64,000 nucleotides of DNA, taken from the NCBI GenBank assembly GCA_016938875.1, contig JAFGTV010000022.1, forward strand, positions 62,001-126,000, given 5' to 3'. The DNA comes from Paracoccaceae bacterium (GTDB taxonomy: Bacteria; Pseudomonadota; Alphaproteobacteria; Rhodobacterales; Rhodobacteraceae). Positions within the stretch are counted from its first letter, which is position 1. Every line of letters begins with the position of its first letter. Below the pieces are notes generated by a model. The model made no database searches. It was not told where the DNA came from and saw only the letters and a program-made list of their open reading frames with translations. The position numbers and the translations under genes are program-made. Of this stretch, positions 54,245 through 64,000 are shown piece by piece.

Positions 54245-54754
54245 ATGGCCGATTATCCGACGAGCTTCGACAAGGACGCACTGTTGCAATGCGCAAGGGG
54301 CGAGCTTTTCGGCCCCGGAAACGCGCAATTGCCGGAACCGCCCATGCTGATGATGGACCGGATCACCGAGATCAGCGCCGATGGCGGCCCCAACGGCAAG
54401 GGCCACGTGGTGGCCGAATTCGATATCCACCCCGACCTGTGGTTCTTTTCATGCCACTTCCCCGGCAATCCGATCATGCCCGGCTGCCTGGGCCTGGACG
54501 GGCTGTGGCAGTTGACCGGGTTCAACCTGGGCTGGCGCGGCTGGCTGGGGCGCGGCTATGCTCTGGGTGTGGGCGAGGTCAAGCTGACCGGCATGGTCCG
54601 CCCCGACCGCAAGATGCTGACCTATTACGTCGATTTCACAAAGGCCGTTCAGACCCGCCGCCTGACCATGGGCGTGGCCGATGGCCGGGTCGAAGCCGAC
54701 GGCGAAACGATCTATCATGTCAAGGACATGAAGGTCGCCCTGTCTGAAAGCTGA
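54245..54754 (+). CDS. fabA: 3-hydroxydecanoyl-ACP dehydratase/isomerase
   Basis: [24 protein letters not shown]...[27 protein letters not shown]. Confidence 0.97.
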   Translation: MADYPTSFDKDALLQCARGELFGPGNAQLPEPPMLMMDRITEISADGGPNGKGHVVAEFDIHPDLWFFSCHFPGNPIMPGCLGLDGLWQLTGFNLGWRGWLGRGYALGVGEVKLTGMVRPDRKMLTYYVDFTKAVQTRRLTMGVADGRVEADGETIYHVKDMKVALSES

Positions 54755-54774
54755 CACCAGCAAAGGAGAGCGCC

Positions 54775-56004
54775 ATGCGCCGCGTTGTAGTCACCGGGAT
54801 CGGCATCGTCTCGCCGATCGGGAACAATGCAGCCGAGGTCGAGGCCTCGCTGCGCACCGGACGCTCGGGCATCCGGTTCGAAGAGGTCTATGCCGAAAAC
54901 GGCTTTCGCAGCCAGGTCGCGGGCATCCCGCAGATCGATCTGGCCGCGCAGATCGACAAGCGTCAATTTCGCTTCATGGGGCCGGGTGCGGCCTATAACT
55001 ATATCGCGATGGAACAGGCGATCGCCGATTCCGGGCTGGAAGAAAGCGATGTCTCGAACGACCGCACCGGGTTGATCATGGGCTCTGGCGGGCCGTCGAC
55101 CTCGAACCTGTTCAGCGCGCATACCACCGTCAAGGAAAAGGGCAGCCCAAAACGCATGGGCCCGTTCATGGTGACGCGCTGCATGTCGTCCACCAACTCG
55201 GCCTGCCTGGCGACGCCGTTCAAGATCCGGGGCGTGAACTATTCGATCACCTCGGCCTGCTCGACCTCGGCCCATTGCATCGGCAACGCGGTGGAATTGA
55301 TCCAGATGGGCAAGCAGGACATCATCTTTGCCGGTGGCGGCGAAGAGGTCGACTGGACCCTGTCGTGCCTGTTCGACGCGATGAACGCGATGTCGTCGAA
55401 ATACAACGACACCCCGCTGACCGCCTCGCGCCCGTTCGATGCGACCCGCGACGGGTTCGTGATCGCCGGCGGTGGCGGCACCCTGGTGCTGGAAGAGCTG
55501 GAACACGCCCGCGCGCGCGGCGCCAAGATCTATGGCGAAGTGACCGGCTATGGCGCCACCTCGGATGGCTATGACATGGTGGCCCCGTCCGGCGAGGGCG
55601 GCGAGCGGTCGATGAAACTGGCGCTGGCCACCCTGCCCGAGGGGCGCAAGATCGACTATATCAACGCCCACGGCACCTCGACCGTCGCGGGCGACGTGAC
55701 CGAGGTGAAGGCCGTGCGCGCCGTCTTTGGCGAGGGGCAGACGCCGGTGATCGGGTCCACCAAGTCGCTGACCGGCCACAGCCTGGGCGCCACCGGCGTG
55801 CACGAGGCGATCTATTCGCTGATCATGATGGAAAAGGGCTTTCTCTCGGCCTCGGCCAACATCACCGAGCTGGACCCCGAAATCCACGAGGGCGAGATCA
55901 TCACCGAACTGCGCGAGGGCGTCGAGATCGACAGCGTGCTGTCCAACAGCTTTGGCTTTGGCGGCACCAATGCCAGCCTGGTTCTCAGCAAGTTTCACGG
56001 GTGA
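54775..56004 (+). CDS. fabB: 3-oxoacyl-ACP synthase I
   Basis: [33 protein letters not shown]...[20 protein letters not shown]...[13 protein letters not shown]. Confidence 0.97.
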   Translation: MRRVVVTGIGIVSPIGNNAAEVEASLRTGRSGIRFEEVYAENGFRSQVAGIPQIDLAAQIDKRQFRFMGPGAAYNYIAMEQAIADSGLEESDVSNDRTGLIMGSGGPSTSNLFSAHTTVKEKGSPKRMGPFMVTRCMSSTNSACLATPFKIRGVNYSITSACSTSAHCIGNAVELIQMGKQDIIFAGGGEEVDWTLSCLFDAMNAMSSKYNDTPLTASRPFDATRDGFVIAGGGGTLVLEELEHARARGAKIYGEVTGYGATSDGYDMVAPSGEGGERSMKLALATLPEGRKIDYINAHGTSTVAGDVTEVKAVRAVFGEGQTPVIGSTKSLTGHSLGATGVHEAIYSLIMMEKGFLSASANITELDPEIHEGEIITELREGVEIDSVLSNSFGFGGTNASLVLSKFHG

Positions 56005-56010
56005 CGCGCC

Positions 56011-56799
56011 ATGGCTGAGTTGATGAAGGGGAAACGCGGCCTGGTGATGGGGGTCGCCAACGACCGCTCGATCGCCTGGGGCATCGCCAAGGCGTTGGCC
56101 GACGAGGGGGCCGAACTGGCCTTTTCCTACCAGGGCGAGGGGTTCGGCAAACGCGTGGCCCCGCTGGCCGAAAGCGTCGGGTCCAGCTTTCTGGTGGATG
56201 TCGACGTGACCGACGACGCCTCGCTTGACGCGGCATTCGGGCGGCTGGAACGGGAATGGGGCACGCTGGATTTCGTGGTCCATGCCATCGCCTATTCCGA
56301 CAAGGCGGAACTGTCGGGCCGGTTCATCAACACCTCGCGCGAGAACTTCAAGAACAGCCTGTCGATCTCGTGCTATTCGCTGATCGACGTGGCGCGGCGC
56401 GCGCAACCCATGATGCCCAATGGCGGCACGATCCTGACGCTGACCTACCAGGGATCCAACCGGGTGACGCCGTTTTATAACGTGATGGGCGTGGCCAAGG
56501 CGGCGCTGGAATCGACCGTGCGCTACCTGGCCGCCGACCTGGGCCCCGAGGGGATCCGCGTCAACGCCATCTCGCCCGGCCCGATGAAAACGCTTGCCGG
56601 CGCCGCCATCGGCAGCGGGCGCAAGACGTTCCGCCATACCGAGGCCAACGCCCCGCTGGGCGCCAACGCCACGCTGGAATGCATCGGCGGCACCGCGGTC
56701 TACCTGGCATCCGATCACGGGGCCTGCACCACGGGCGAGATTGTCACCGTGGATGGCGGCTATCACGTGCTGGGCATGCCGCGGTTCGAGAATATCTGA
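56011..56799 (+). CDS. fabI: Enoyl-ACP reductase
   Basis: KGKRGLVMGVANDRSIAWGIAKALADEGAELAFSYQGE...YNVMGVAKAALESTVRYLAADLGPEGIRVNAISPGP. Confidence 0.97.
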   Translation: MAELMKGKRGLVMGVANDRSIAWGIAKALADEGAELAFSYQGEGFGKRVAPLAESVGSSFLVDVDVTDDASLDAAFGRLEREWGTLDFVVHAIAYSDKAELSGRFINTSRENFKNSLSISCYSLIDVARRAQPMMPNGGTILTLTYQGSNRVTPFYNVMGVAKAALESTVRYLAADLGPEGIRVNAISPGPMKTLAGAAIGSGRKTFRHTEANAPLGANATLECIGGTAVYLASDHGACTTGEIVTVDGGYHVLGMPRFENI

Positions 56800-56973
56800 G
56801 GCCCCGGCCCCGGCGCGCAATCCGCAAGACGGTTCGGCCCGCTGCGCAGGCCGACGGGCTGGGGGCGTTGCCCCCAGACCCCCAGGATATTTGCGACCAG
56901 AAGAAGCACGGAGCACGTCCCGGTCCGGTCGGGGCCAAGGGCCCCAGCCAGGCGACGCGCGCCGTGCCCCGGA

Positions 56974-57402
56974 TCAGCCGATCGAGACGAGCTCGATCGC
57001 GAAGATCAGATCCTTGCCCGCCAGCGGATGGTTGGCGTCCAGAACCACCTCGGTCTCGGTCACCTCGGCCACCACCACGGGCATCACCTGGCCCTGGGGG
57101 GTTTGCAATTGCAGTTGCGTGCCAATCTCGAGCGGGATGTCATCGGGCACCTGGTCGCGCGGCACCGCCTGGGTGGCGTCGGGATTATGGGCGCCGTAGG
57201 CCGCCTCGCAGGGCACCTCGACGGTCTTTTTCTCGCCGGCGGTCATGCCCGGCAGCGCGCCGTCGAGGCCCGGGATGATCTCGCCCGAGCCGACGGTGAA
57301 TTCCAGCGGATCGCGCCCCTGGGAGCTGTCGAAGGTGCTGCCATCGGCCAGCGTGCCCGTGTAATGAATGCGAACCTTGTCGCCCGGCTTAACCTGGGTC
57401 AT
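56974..57402 (-). CDS. FKBP-type peptidyl-prolyl isomerase (SlyD-like)
   Basis: MTQVKPGDKVRIHYTGTLADGSTFDSSQGRDPLEFTVGSGEIIPGLDGALPGM. Confidence 0.95.
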   Translation of the reverse strand: MTQVKPGDKVRIHYTGTLADGSTFDSSQGRDPLEFTVGSGEIIPGLDGALPGMTAGEKKTVEVPCEAAYGAHNPDATQAVPRDQVPDDIPLEIGTQLQLQTPQGQVMPVVVAEVTETEVVLDANHPLAGKDLIFAIELVSIG

Positions 57403-57520
57403 CGGTCTCTCTTTCCGGTTTGGGGGATGGGTTTGCAGAGGCCACGCAAGGTTTGCGCGGGTGCTCTGGGTGCGGATCAAGCCTAAAGGCCGGGGCCGGG
57501 ATGTAAACCCCCCGGCCCGC

Positions 57521-57898
57521 CTACTCTGGCGTGATCAGACCAAGCGCCGCGCCGGACGGATCGCTGACGATCGCGATACGGCCCAGCCCATCGATCGGGA
57601 CAGGCGGGCGGATCACCTGACCACCCCGGGCCGCACTCTTTTCCAGCGCCCGTTCCAGGCTGTTGACCGCGAAATAGCTGAACCAGTGGGGCGGCGCGCC
57701 ATCCAGTTCGGGCAGGGCGCGCATATCGGCCACGCCCACCACCGGCCGGTCGCCGCGCCGGCCCACATGGTACAGGATGCCCTGCATCTCCAGCGCCTCG
57801 AAGTTCCAGCCGCAGACATCCTTGTAGTAGGTCAGGGCGCCCGCGACGTCGCGGGTTCTGAGTTCGGTCCACCAGACCTGTCCGTGATTCTGCGGCAT
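57521..57898 (-). CDS. VOC family protein (glyoxalase-like)
   Basis: MPQNHGQVWWTELRTRDVAGALTYYKDVCGWNFEAL...HWFSYFAV...IVSDPSGAALGL. Confidence 0.92.
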   Translation of the reverse strand: MPQNHGQVWWTELRTRDVAGALTYYKDVCGWNFEALEMQGILYHVGRRGDRPVVGVADMRALPELDGAPPHWFSYFAVNSLERALEKSAARGGQVIRPPVPIDGLGRIAIVSDPSGAALGLITPE

Positions 57899-58011
57899 CG
57901 GGTTTCCTTTCGCCATTTTGTCCCTGATACCCGATTTCAGGCCGGTCACCATGCGTGCGCCCACTTTTCCCCACGCCTGCGCTGTGACAGTCTGCGCCCC
58001 AAGGGGGACCG

Positions 58012-58701
58012 ATGATGATCACCACCTGTATCTTCGACGCTTACGGCACGCTCTTCGACGTGGCCGCCGCCGCACGCGTGGCCGCAGGCGAGCCGGGGAA
58101 CGAGGCGCTGGCCGACCTGTGGCCGGCGCTGGCCCGCGACTGGCGGCGCAAACAACTGGAATACAGCTGGCTGCGCGCCGTGACCGGGGCGCATGCGGAT
58201 TTCTGGCAGGTCACCCAGGACGGATTGGACTGGGCGCTGGAGGCCGCCGGGCTGGCCGGGAACGTGGGGCTGCGGGCCCGGCTGATGGCGCTTTACCGTG
58301 AATTGCCCGCCTATCCAGAGGTGCCCGCGATGCTGAGCGCGCTGAAACAGGCAGGCACGTCTACCGCGATCCTGTCGAACGGATCGCCGGGGATGCTGGC
58401 CGATGCGGTGGCCTCGGCGGGGATCGGGGATCTGCTGGACGATGTGCTGTCGGTCGAAACCGTGGGCGTGTTCAAGCCGCACCCGTCGGTTTACGACCTG
58501 GTCGGCGCGCGCTTTGGCTGTGACCGGGGGGAGGTGCTGTTCGTGTCCTCGAACGGCTGGGACGCGGCGGCGGCGGCTGGCTATGGCTTTGTCACCGCGT
58601 GGGTCAACCGCGCGGGCGAGCCAGTGGATCGCATGCCCTGGCGCCCGGCCCATGTCTTGGGTGACCTGGCCGGCATCCCGGCCCTGGCAGAGGGCCTGTG
58701 A
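58012..58701 (+). CDS. Haloacid dehalogenase type II
   Basis: CIFDAYGTLFDVAAAAR...AILSNGSPGMLADAV...FKPHPSVYDLV...FVSSNGWDAAAAAGYGFVTAWVNR. Confidence 0.95.
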   Translation: MMITTCIFDAYGTLFDVAAAARVAAGEPGNEALADLWPALARDWRRKQLEYSWLRAVTGAHADFWQVTQDGLDWALEAAGLAGNVGLRARLMALYRELPAYPEVPAMLSALKQAGTSTAILSNGSPGMLADAVASAGIGDLLDDVLSVETVGVFKPHPSVYDLVGARFGCDRGEVLFVSSNGWDAAAAAGYGFVTAWVNRAGEPVDRMPWRPAHVLGDLAGIPALAEGL

Positions 58702-59528
58702 TGGAGCATTTCACCGCCGACGACGGCGCGCGCCTTTCGTATCGCGACACCGGACCGGGCACGGGGCCTGCGCTGATCTGCCTGGCGGGGCTGACGCGGG
58801 ACGGGCGCGATTTCGATTACCTGGCGCCGCATCTGCCCGGTATCCGGTTGATCCGCATGGATTATCGCGGACGGGGCGAATCCGACTGGACCGGCGCGGA
58901 CAGCTATACCGTCCCGCAAGAGGCCCGCGATGTCCGCAGCCTGATGGATCACCTGGGGTTGGCCTCGGCACCGATCCTGGGCACCTCGCGCGGGGGATTG
59001 ATCGGGCTTTTTCTGGCCGCGACCGCGCCCGAGCGGCTGGCCGGGTTGTGCCTGAACGATGTCGGCCCCGAGGTCGCGCGCGCCGGGTTGGAGCGCATCT
59101 TTGACTATGTCGGCCGCGCGCCCGCCGCCAAGACCCACCAGGCCGTCGCCCTGGCCCTGGCCCATACCATGACCGGGTTCGAGGGCGTGCCGCTGTCGCG
59201 CTGGGGCGAAGAGGCCGCGCGCCACTACATCGCCACGCCCGAGGGGCTGGATATTCCCTATGATCCGGCGCTGCGCACGGCGTTTCTGGCCGCATTCGAG
59301 GGGCCGCAGCCTGACCTTTGGCCGCTTTTCGATGCGCTGGCGGGGAAGCCTGTGGCGCTGATCCGGGGGGCCAATTCGGACCTTTTGTCCCCTGAAACGG
59401 CCGCCGAAATGCGCCGCCGCCGCCCCGATATGATCTTTGCACAGGTGCCGGGCCGGGCGCATATCCCGTTCCTGGACGAGTCCGAGAGCCTGGCCGCGAT
59501 CCGTGCCTTTCTGGAGAATTTCGCATGA
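58701..59528 (+). CDS. Alpha/beta hydrolase
   Basis: LICLAGLTRDGRDFDYLAPHL...ILGTSRGGLIGLFLA; stop/start overlap with HAD. Confidence 0.93.
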   Translation: MEHFTADDGARLSYRDTGPGTGPALICLAGLTRDGRDFDYLAPHLPGIRLIRMDYRGRGESDWTGADSYTVPQEARDVRSLMDHLGLASAPILGTSRGGLIGLFLAATAPERLAGLCLNDVGPEVARAGLERIFDYVGRAPAAKTHQAVALALAHTMTGFEGVPLSRWGEEAARHYIATPEGLDIPYDPALRTAFLAAFEGPQPDLWPLFDALAGKPVALIRGANSDLLSPETAAEMRRRRPDMIFAQVPGRAHIPFLDESESLAAIRAFLENFA

Positions 59529-60505
59529 ATATCGACATGATCGAGGCCGCCGCGGACCGGTTGCGGGGCCATGCCCGGGTCACGCCGTTGTTGTCCTCGC
59601 CATTTCTCGACGAGATCGCCGGGCGGCAGGTTCTGGTCAAGGCAGAGGCCTTGCAGCACACCGGCAGCTTCAAGTTTCGCGGAGGGTGGTCTGCGGTTTC
59701 GGCGCTGGACCCGGCACTGCGGGCGCGCGGGGTGATCGCCTATTCGTCCGGCAACCATGCCCAGGGGGTTGCGCGCGCGGCGGCCCGGCATGGGGCGCCT
59801 GCGGTGATCGTGATGCCCGCCGACGCGCCCCGGCTGAAGATCGAGAATACCCGCGCGCTGGGGGCCGAGGTGGTGCTGTATGACCGCGCCCATGGCGACC
59901 GCGATGCCATCGGGGCAGAACTGGCGGCCGAGCGCGGCCTGACCCTGATCAAACCCTTTGACGAGCCGCAGGTGATCGCAGGCCAGGGCACCTGCGGGCT
60001 GGAGATCGCCCAACAGGCCGCCGAGGCCGGGGTGATGCGCGCCGATGTGCTGATCCCGTGCGGCGGCGGCGGCCTGACCAGCGGCGTTGCCCTGGCGCTG
60101 GCGGCGCGCGCGCCGGGCCTGCGCGCCCGCCCGGCAGAGCCGGAGGGGTTCGACGATACCGCCCGCTCGCTGGCCTCGGGCCAGATCGAGCGGAACGCGC
60201 GGCTGTCGGGGTCACTGTGCGATGCGATCATCACGCCCAGTCCCGGCGCGATCACCTTTCCGATCATGGCGCGGCTTTGCGGTCCCGGCGTGGTCGTGTC
60301 CGAAGAGGACGCCCTGCGCGCCATGGCCGCGGCCTTTACCCGTCTCAAGCTGGTGTTGGAACCCGGCGGCGCGGTCGCCCTGGCCGCGGCCCTTTATCAC
60401 CCCGAGATGATCGAGGGCGACGCGGTGATCGCGGTGGCATCGGGCGGCAACGTCGATCACGCCCTCTTTTGCACCGCCCTGGAACGGTATGGAGAGGGCG
60501 CATGA
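59525..60505 (+). CDS. Threonine/serine dehydratase family PLP enzyme
   Basis: KAEALQHTGSFKFRGGWSAVSAL...SSGNHAQGVARAAARHGAPAVIVMP; ATGA overlap. Confidence 0.94.
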   Translation: MNIDMIEAAADRLRGHARVTPLLSSPFLDEIAGRQVLVKAEALQHTGSFKFRGGWSAVSALDPALRARGVIAYSSGNHAQGVARAAARHGAPAVIVMPADAPRLKIENTRALGAEVVLYDRAHGDRDAIGAELAAERGLTLIKPFDEPQVIAGQGTCGLEIAQQAAEAGVMRADVLIPCGGGGLTSGVALALAARAPGLRARPAEPEGFDDTARSLASGQIERNARLSGSLCDAIITPSPGAITFPIMARLCGPGVVVSEEDALRAMAAAFTRLKLVLEPGGAVALAAALYHPEMIEGDAVIAVASGGNVDHALFCTALERYGEGA

Positions 60506-61620
60506 CAACTTTCACGATTGCAACATTCAACGTCCAGAACTTGATCGGTCCCGGGCAAGAATTTTACCGTTTCGAACAATATACCGAACAGGACTATGCC
60601 CACAAAGAGGCCTGGCTGGCCGGGCAGCTTGCGCGCATGAACGCCGATATCGTCGGATTTCAGGAAATCTTTGAACCCGAGCCCTTGCGCCAGGTGATCG
60701 CCGCAGCCGATGCGCAGGCGGACACGCCCAGCGCCTATGGCGACGCGGCGCTGGCCTTTGCCCCCAATATCGCGGATTCCGGCCCGGGCGAGCGGCGCCC
60801 CGGGCTGGCTGTGCTCTCGCGCCTCGGGTTTGCCGAGGATCCGCAGGCGATCCAGCTGCTGGATCCGCCCATCGACATCCCGTTTCACCACCTGGGCGGG
60901 GGCGATGCGGGCAGCTATCAGATCCAGCGGCTGTCCCGCCCGATCCTCAAGGTGCGCATCCCGGTCGGCGATCACATCGTCACGGTGTTCAACGCCCATC
61001 TGAAATCCGGCTATGGTGAATTCGTCCGCCCCCATGGCGCGCGGTTCTCACCCGAGGTGGACCTGTTGAACTATGACGCGGCGGGCCGGGCGATGGGGAT
61101 TTTGCGCGCCAGCCTGCGCCGGATGGCCGAGGCCTGGGTGCTGCGCAAGCTGGTGCTGGACGAATTGGACCAGGGCCGGCCGGTGATCGTGCTGGGCGAT
61201 TTCAACGACGTCCCGCGCTCGCCAACCCAAGAGATCCTGACCGGCGAGGCCCCCCTGCCCGACTATACCCGGACACGCCGCCACGATGCCCAGGACGCCG
61301 CCGACTGGCACAGCCCCGATCAGGCCGCCGCCATCCACGAGAGCGTGACGCAGGTGCGCCTGCATTCCGCACAAGATCTGTTCGCGCGCCAGACCGGGCG
61401 CGACGTGGTCTTTACCACCGCGTTTGACGGGGTGTTCACGTCGCTGGATGCAATCCTGCTGTCGCGCCATTTCCACCCTGACTGGCCCGGCCGGATTGCC
61501 CAGATGAGCCACCTAAGCGCCTTTAACGACCACGTCGCCGGCGCCCGCCCGCCCGGGGAACCCGGCCGAACCGGGGCCTCGGACCACGGGCAGTTGGTGG
61601 CGCATATGCGCCTGGTCTGA
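60502..61620 (+). CDS. Endonuclease/exonuclease/phosphatase family protein
   Basis: MTTFTIATFNVQNLIGPGQ...VGFQEIFEPEPL...VLGDFNDVPRSPTQ...GASDHGQLVAHM. Confidence 0.92.
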   Translation: MTTFTIATFNVQNLIGPGQEFYRFEQYTEQDYAHKEAWLAGQLARMNADIVGFQEIFEPEPLRQVIAAADAQADTPSAYGDAALAFAPNIADSGPGERRPGLAVLSRLGFAEDPQAIQLLDPPIDIPFHHLGGGDAGSYQIQRLSRPILKVRIPVGDHIVTVFNAHLKSGYGEFVRPHGARFSPEVDLLNYDAAGRAMGILRASLRRMAEAWVLRKLVLDELDQGRPVIVLGDFNDVPRSPTQEILTGEAPLPDYTRTRRHDAQDAADWHSPDQAAAIHESVTQVRLHSAQDLFARQTGRDVVFTTAFDGVFTSLDAILLSRHFHPDWPGRIAQMSHLSAFNDHVAGARPPGEPGRTGASDHGQLVAHMRLV

Positions 61621-61664
61621 GCCGCCCGGCCAAAACCATATGGGCCAGCCCAATTGAGGAGACC

Positions 61665-62456
61665 ATGATGAAGATTGCCGATCTGGGCGACGTCGCCCTG
61701 CACTACCGCGACGAGGGGGATCCCGACGGAGCGCCGGTGGTGTTCTCGAACTCGCTGGGCTGCGATCTGCGGATGTGGGACGAGGTGGTGCCGCTGCTGT
61801 CGCCCGGGCTGCGGATCGTGCGCTATGACAAGCGGGGGCACGGGCTGTCCTCTTGCCCGCCGGGGCCCTATTCGATGGGCGCGCTCGTGCGCGATGCCGA
61901 ACGCCTGCTGGACTTGCTGGGGATCACCGAATGCGTCTTCGTGGGCCTGTCCATCGGCGGCATGATCGCGCAGGGGCTGGCGGTCAAACGTCTGGACCAG
62001 GTGCGCGCCATGGTCATTTCCAACACCGCGACCAAGATCGGCACGGTCGCGATGTGGGACGAGCGGATCGCGGCGGTCCGCGCCCGGGGCATCGACGCGC
62101 TGGCCGATGCAACAATGGAACGCTGGTTCTCGCGCCCCTATCGCGAAAGCCCCGATTGCCAGCTTTGGCGCAACATGCTGACCCGCCAGCCGGTCGAGGG
62201 GTATCTGGGCTGCTGCTCGGCCATCTCGGGGACGGATTTCTACACCCCGACCTCTGGGCTGAGCCTGCCGACACTGGCCATCGCCGGGACCGAGGACGGG
62301 TCCACCCCGCCGGATATGGTGCGTGAAACCGCAGCCCTGATCAAGGGGTCGCGGTTCCACCTGATCCGCGGCGCGGGCCACCTGCCCTGCGTGGAAAAGC
62401 CCGGCGATTACGCCCAGGCGCTGAACGGATTTTTCAAGGAAATCGGCCATGTCTGA
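61665..62456 (+). CDS. pcaD: 3-oxoadipate enol-lactonase
   Basis: VVFSNSLGCDLRMWDEVVPLL...YDKRGHGLSSCPPGPYSM...FVGLSIGGMIAQGLA. Confidence 0.94.
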   Translation: MMKIADLGDVALHYRDEGDPDGAPVVFSNSLGCDLRMWDEVVPLLSPGLRIVRYDKRGHGLSSCPPGPYSMGALVRDAERLLDLLGITECVFVGLSIGGMIAQGLAVKRLDQVRAMVISNTATKIGTVAMWDERIAAVRARGIDALADATMERWFSRPYRESPDCQLWRNMLTRQPVEGYLGCCSAISGTDFYTPTSGLSLPTLAIAGTEDGSTPPDMVRETAALIKGSRFHLIRGAGHLPCVEKPGDYAQALNGFFKEIGHV

Positions 62457-62832
62457 GATATTCGACGTAGGCGATGCCACCCGCCGCCGCACCCTGGGCG
62501 ACGCCCATGTGAACCGCTCGACCACGGGCGACCCGGTGCTGGACCCGCCCTTTGTCGAGTTGATCACCGAGGCCGCCTGGGGCCGGGTCTGGTCGCGCGG
62601 CACGATCCCGGCGCGCGAACGCTCGATGGTGACCGTGGCGCTGTTGGCGGGTCTGGGCAATCACGAGGAACTGCGCCTGCACCTGCGCGCCTGCGCCAAT
62701 ACCGGGGCCAGCAAAGAGGACATCCTGGAGGTGCTCTTGCATGTCGCGATCTACGCCGGTGTGCCGCGCGCCAATTCCGCGATCCGCATCGCCCGAGAGG
62801 TGTTCACCGAGCTGGAAACCAAGGATGAATAG
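62449..62832 (+). CDS. pcaC: 4-carboxymuconolactone decarboxylase
   Basis: RRRTLGDAHVNRSTTGDPVLDPPFVELITEAAWGRVWSRGTIPARERSMVTVALLAGLG. Confidence 0.95.
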   Translation: MSEIFDVGDATRRRTLGDAHVNRSTTGDPVLDPPFVELITEAAWGRVWSRGTIPARERSMVTVALLAGLGNHEELRLHLRACANTGASKEDILEVLLHVAIYAGVPRANSAIRIAREVFTELETKDE

Positions 62833-63042
62833 CCCCCCGCCTTTCCGCCATGACCCCGCCTTGGGGCTGGATTTGACAGGAGGTCGAGACGCCTTCGGGG
62901 CCCAAACCGGCCGCACCATTCTTGCACGAATCGAACATTCAGCCGGGGTGGAGACAGGGCTTGCCAAGCCTGCCGTGCCGGGCCAACACTTGGGCGACGG
63001 CCCCTTTCCGGTGATATTTGCAACCATGGCCTTGGATCTCTG

Positions 63043-63750
63043 ATGGCGGAATTCCTGTTCATTCACGGCTCGTGCCATGGGGCGTGGTGCTGGCGCGACG
63101 TGCTGCCGATACTGACGGCGACGGGCCATGGCGCGCGCGCCATCGACCTGCCGGGGGCGGGTGCCGATCCGACCCCCCCCCAGGACGTGACCCTTGAGAC
63201 ATACCGCGACGCGGTGCTGGGTGCCATCGACGCCCCGGTGATCCTGGTCGGTCACTCGCTGGGCGGGATCACCATCACCGCCGCCGCGGCCGCCGCCCCG
63301 GACAAGATCGCGGCCCTTGTCTATCTGACCGCCTGGGCGCCCAAGGCGGGCGAATCCGCCCGTGATCTGCGCGCCCGATATGGCTGCGACGCACTCTTGT
63401 CCGCGATCCGGATGAGCGCGGATCGCAAGACCTCGACCTTTGCCGACGAGACGCTGGAGCCGCTTTTCTACCACGACTGCCCGGCCGGCACGGTGGACAA
63501 TGCGCGCGCGCATCTGACGCCCCAGCCGACCGCCCCCGGCACGGCGCCCGCCGCGGCCCTGCCACCGGACCTGTCGCGACATTACATCCGCTGCACCGCG
63601 GACCGGGCCATCCCGATCGCCGCCCAGACGGACATGACCCGGGACTGGCCCGCCGGGCATGTCCACGACATGGCCACCGGCCACTCGCCCTTTTTCGCCG
63701 ACCCCGCCAGGCTGGCCCAAATCCTGATCGACATTGCGGAACTGACATGA
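63043..63750 (+). CDS. Alpha/beta hydrolase (salicylate esterase-like)
   Basis: MAEFLFIHGSCHGAWCWRDVLPILTATGHGARAIDLPGAG...LVGHSLGGITITAAA. Confidence 0.92.
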   Translation: MAEFLFIHGSCHGAWCWRDVLPILTATGHGARAIDLPGAGADPTPPQDVTLETYRDAVLGAIDAPVILVGHSLGGITITAAAAAAPDKIAALVYLTAWAPKAGESARDLRARYGCDALLSAIRMSADRKTSTFADETLEPLFYHDCPAGTVDNARAHLTPQPTAPGTAPAAALPPDLSRHYIRCTADRAIPIAAQTDMTRDWPAGHVHDMATGHSPFFADPARLAQILIDIAELT

Positions 63751-64000
63751 CCAAACCCTGCATCATCTGCGTCGCCATCACCGGATCCGTTCCGCGCAAA
63801 CAAGACAACCCCGCCGTTCCGATCAGCATCGCCGAACAGGTGGAAAGCGTGCATGAAAGCTTTGAGGCCGGGGCCTCGATCGCCCATTGCCACGTACGAA
63901 ACGACGACCAGACGCCCACCTCGGACCCCGAGCGGTTCGCGCGCCTGATGGAGGGGATCAAGGCCCATTGCCCCGGCATGATCATCCAGTTGTCCACCGG
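63747..64000 (+). CDS. DUF849/BKACE (3-keto-5-aminohexanoate cleavage-type) enzyme, truncated by window end
   Basis: Hand translation MTKPCIICVAITGSVPRKQDNPAVPISIAEQVESVHESFEAGASIAHCHVRNDDQTPTSDPERFARLMEGIKAHCPGMIIQLSTG; ATGA overlap; not in ORF track. Confidence 0.92.
   Translation, partial: MTKPCIICVAITGSVPRKQDNPAVPISIAEQVESVHESFEAGASIAHCHVRNDDQTPTSDPERFARLMEGIKAHCPGMIIQLST

Noticed and set aside
54715-56916. 733-aa minus-strand ORF
   Set aside because: Antisense to fabB and fabI; no family signature

Overview
64 kb, high-GC alphaproteobacterial chromosome segment; gene content and synteny point to Rhodobacteraceae (GcrA, BchE/BchJ, SAM/SAH riboswitch on metK, irr-fabA, lnt-corC-ybeY-phoH-miaB). 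From about 4.4 kb to the right end it is dense housekeeping and metabolic backbone. The left about 4.2 kb is the right end of an integrative element: a tyrosine integrase, two small HTH proteins, an orphan ORF and a primase-polymerase/VirE-type protein. The last runs off the left edge and is absent from the supplied ORF track; I translated it by hand. The element ends at a 3' half of tRNA-Cys that looks like an attachment-site scar, and its layout resembles a phage satellite. Other points of interest: an in-frame amber codon splitting a DUF2339 gene; a decayed gene around a C9G9 palindrome; tandem four-cysteine DUF6455 genes sharing an FNR-like box with a divergent DCC thioredoxin-like gene; a bchE-bchJ pair with overlapping PpsR-like and FNR-like sites; a SAM/SAH riboswitch; two adjacent envelope genes sharing an IWVDPxGCxHW..DDG.EGY module inserted between miaB and phoH; and a dispersed intergenic motif. 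No CRISPR array, rRNA or IS element was seen. All calls are by reading only; no database search was run.
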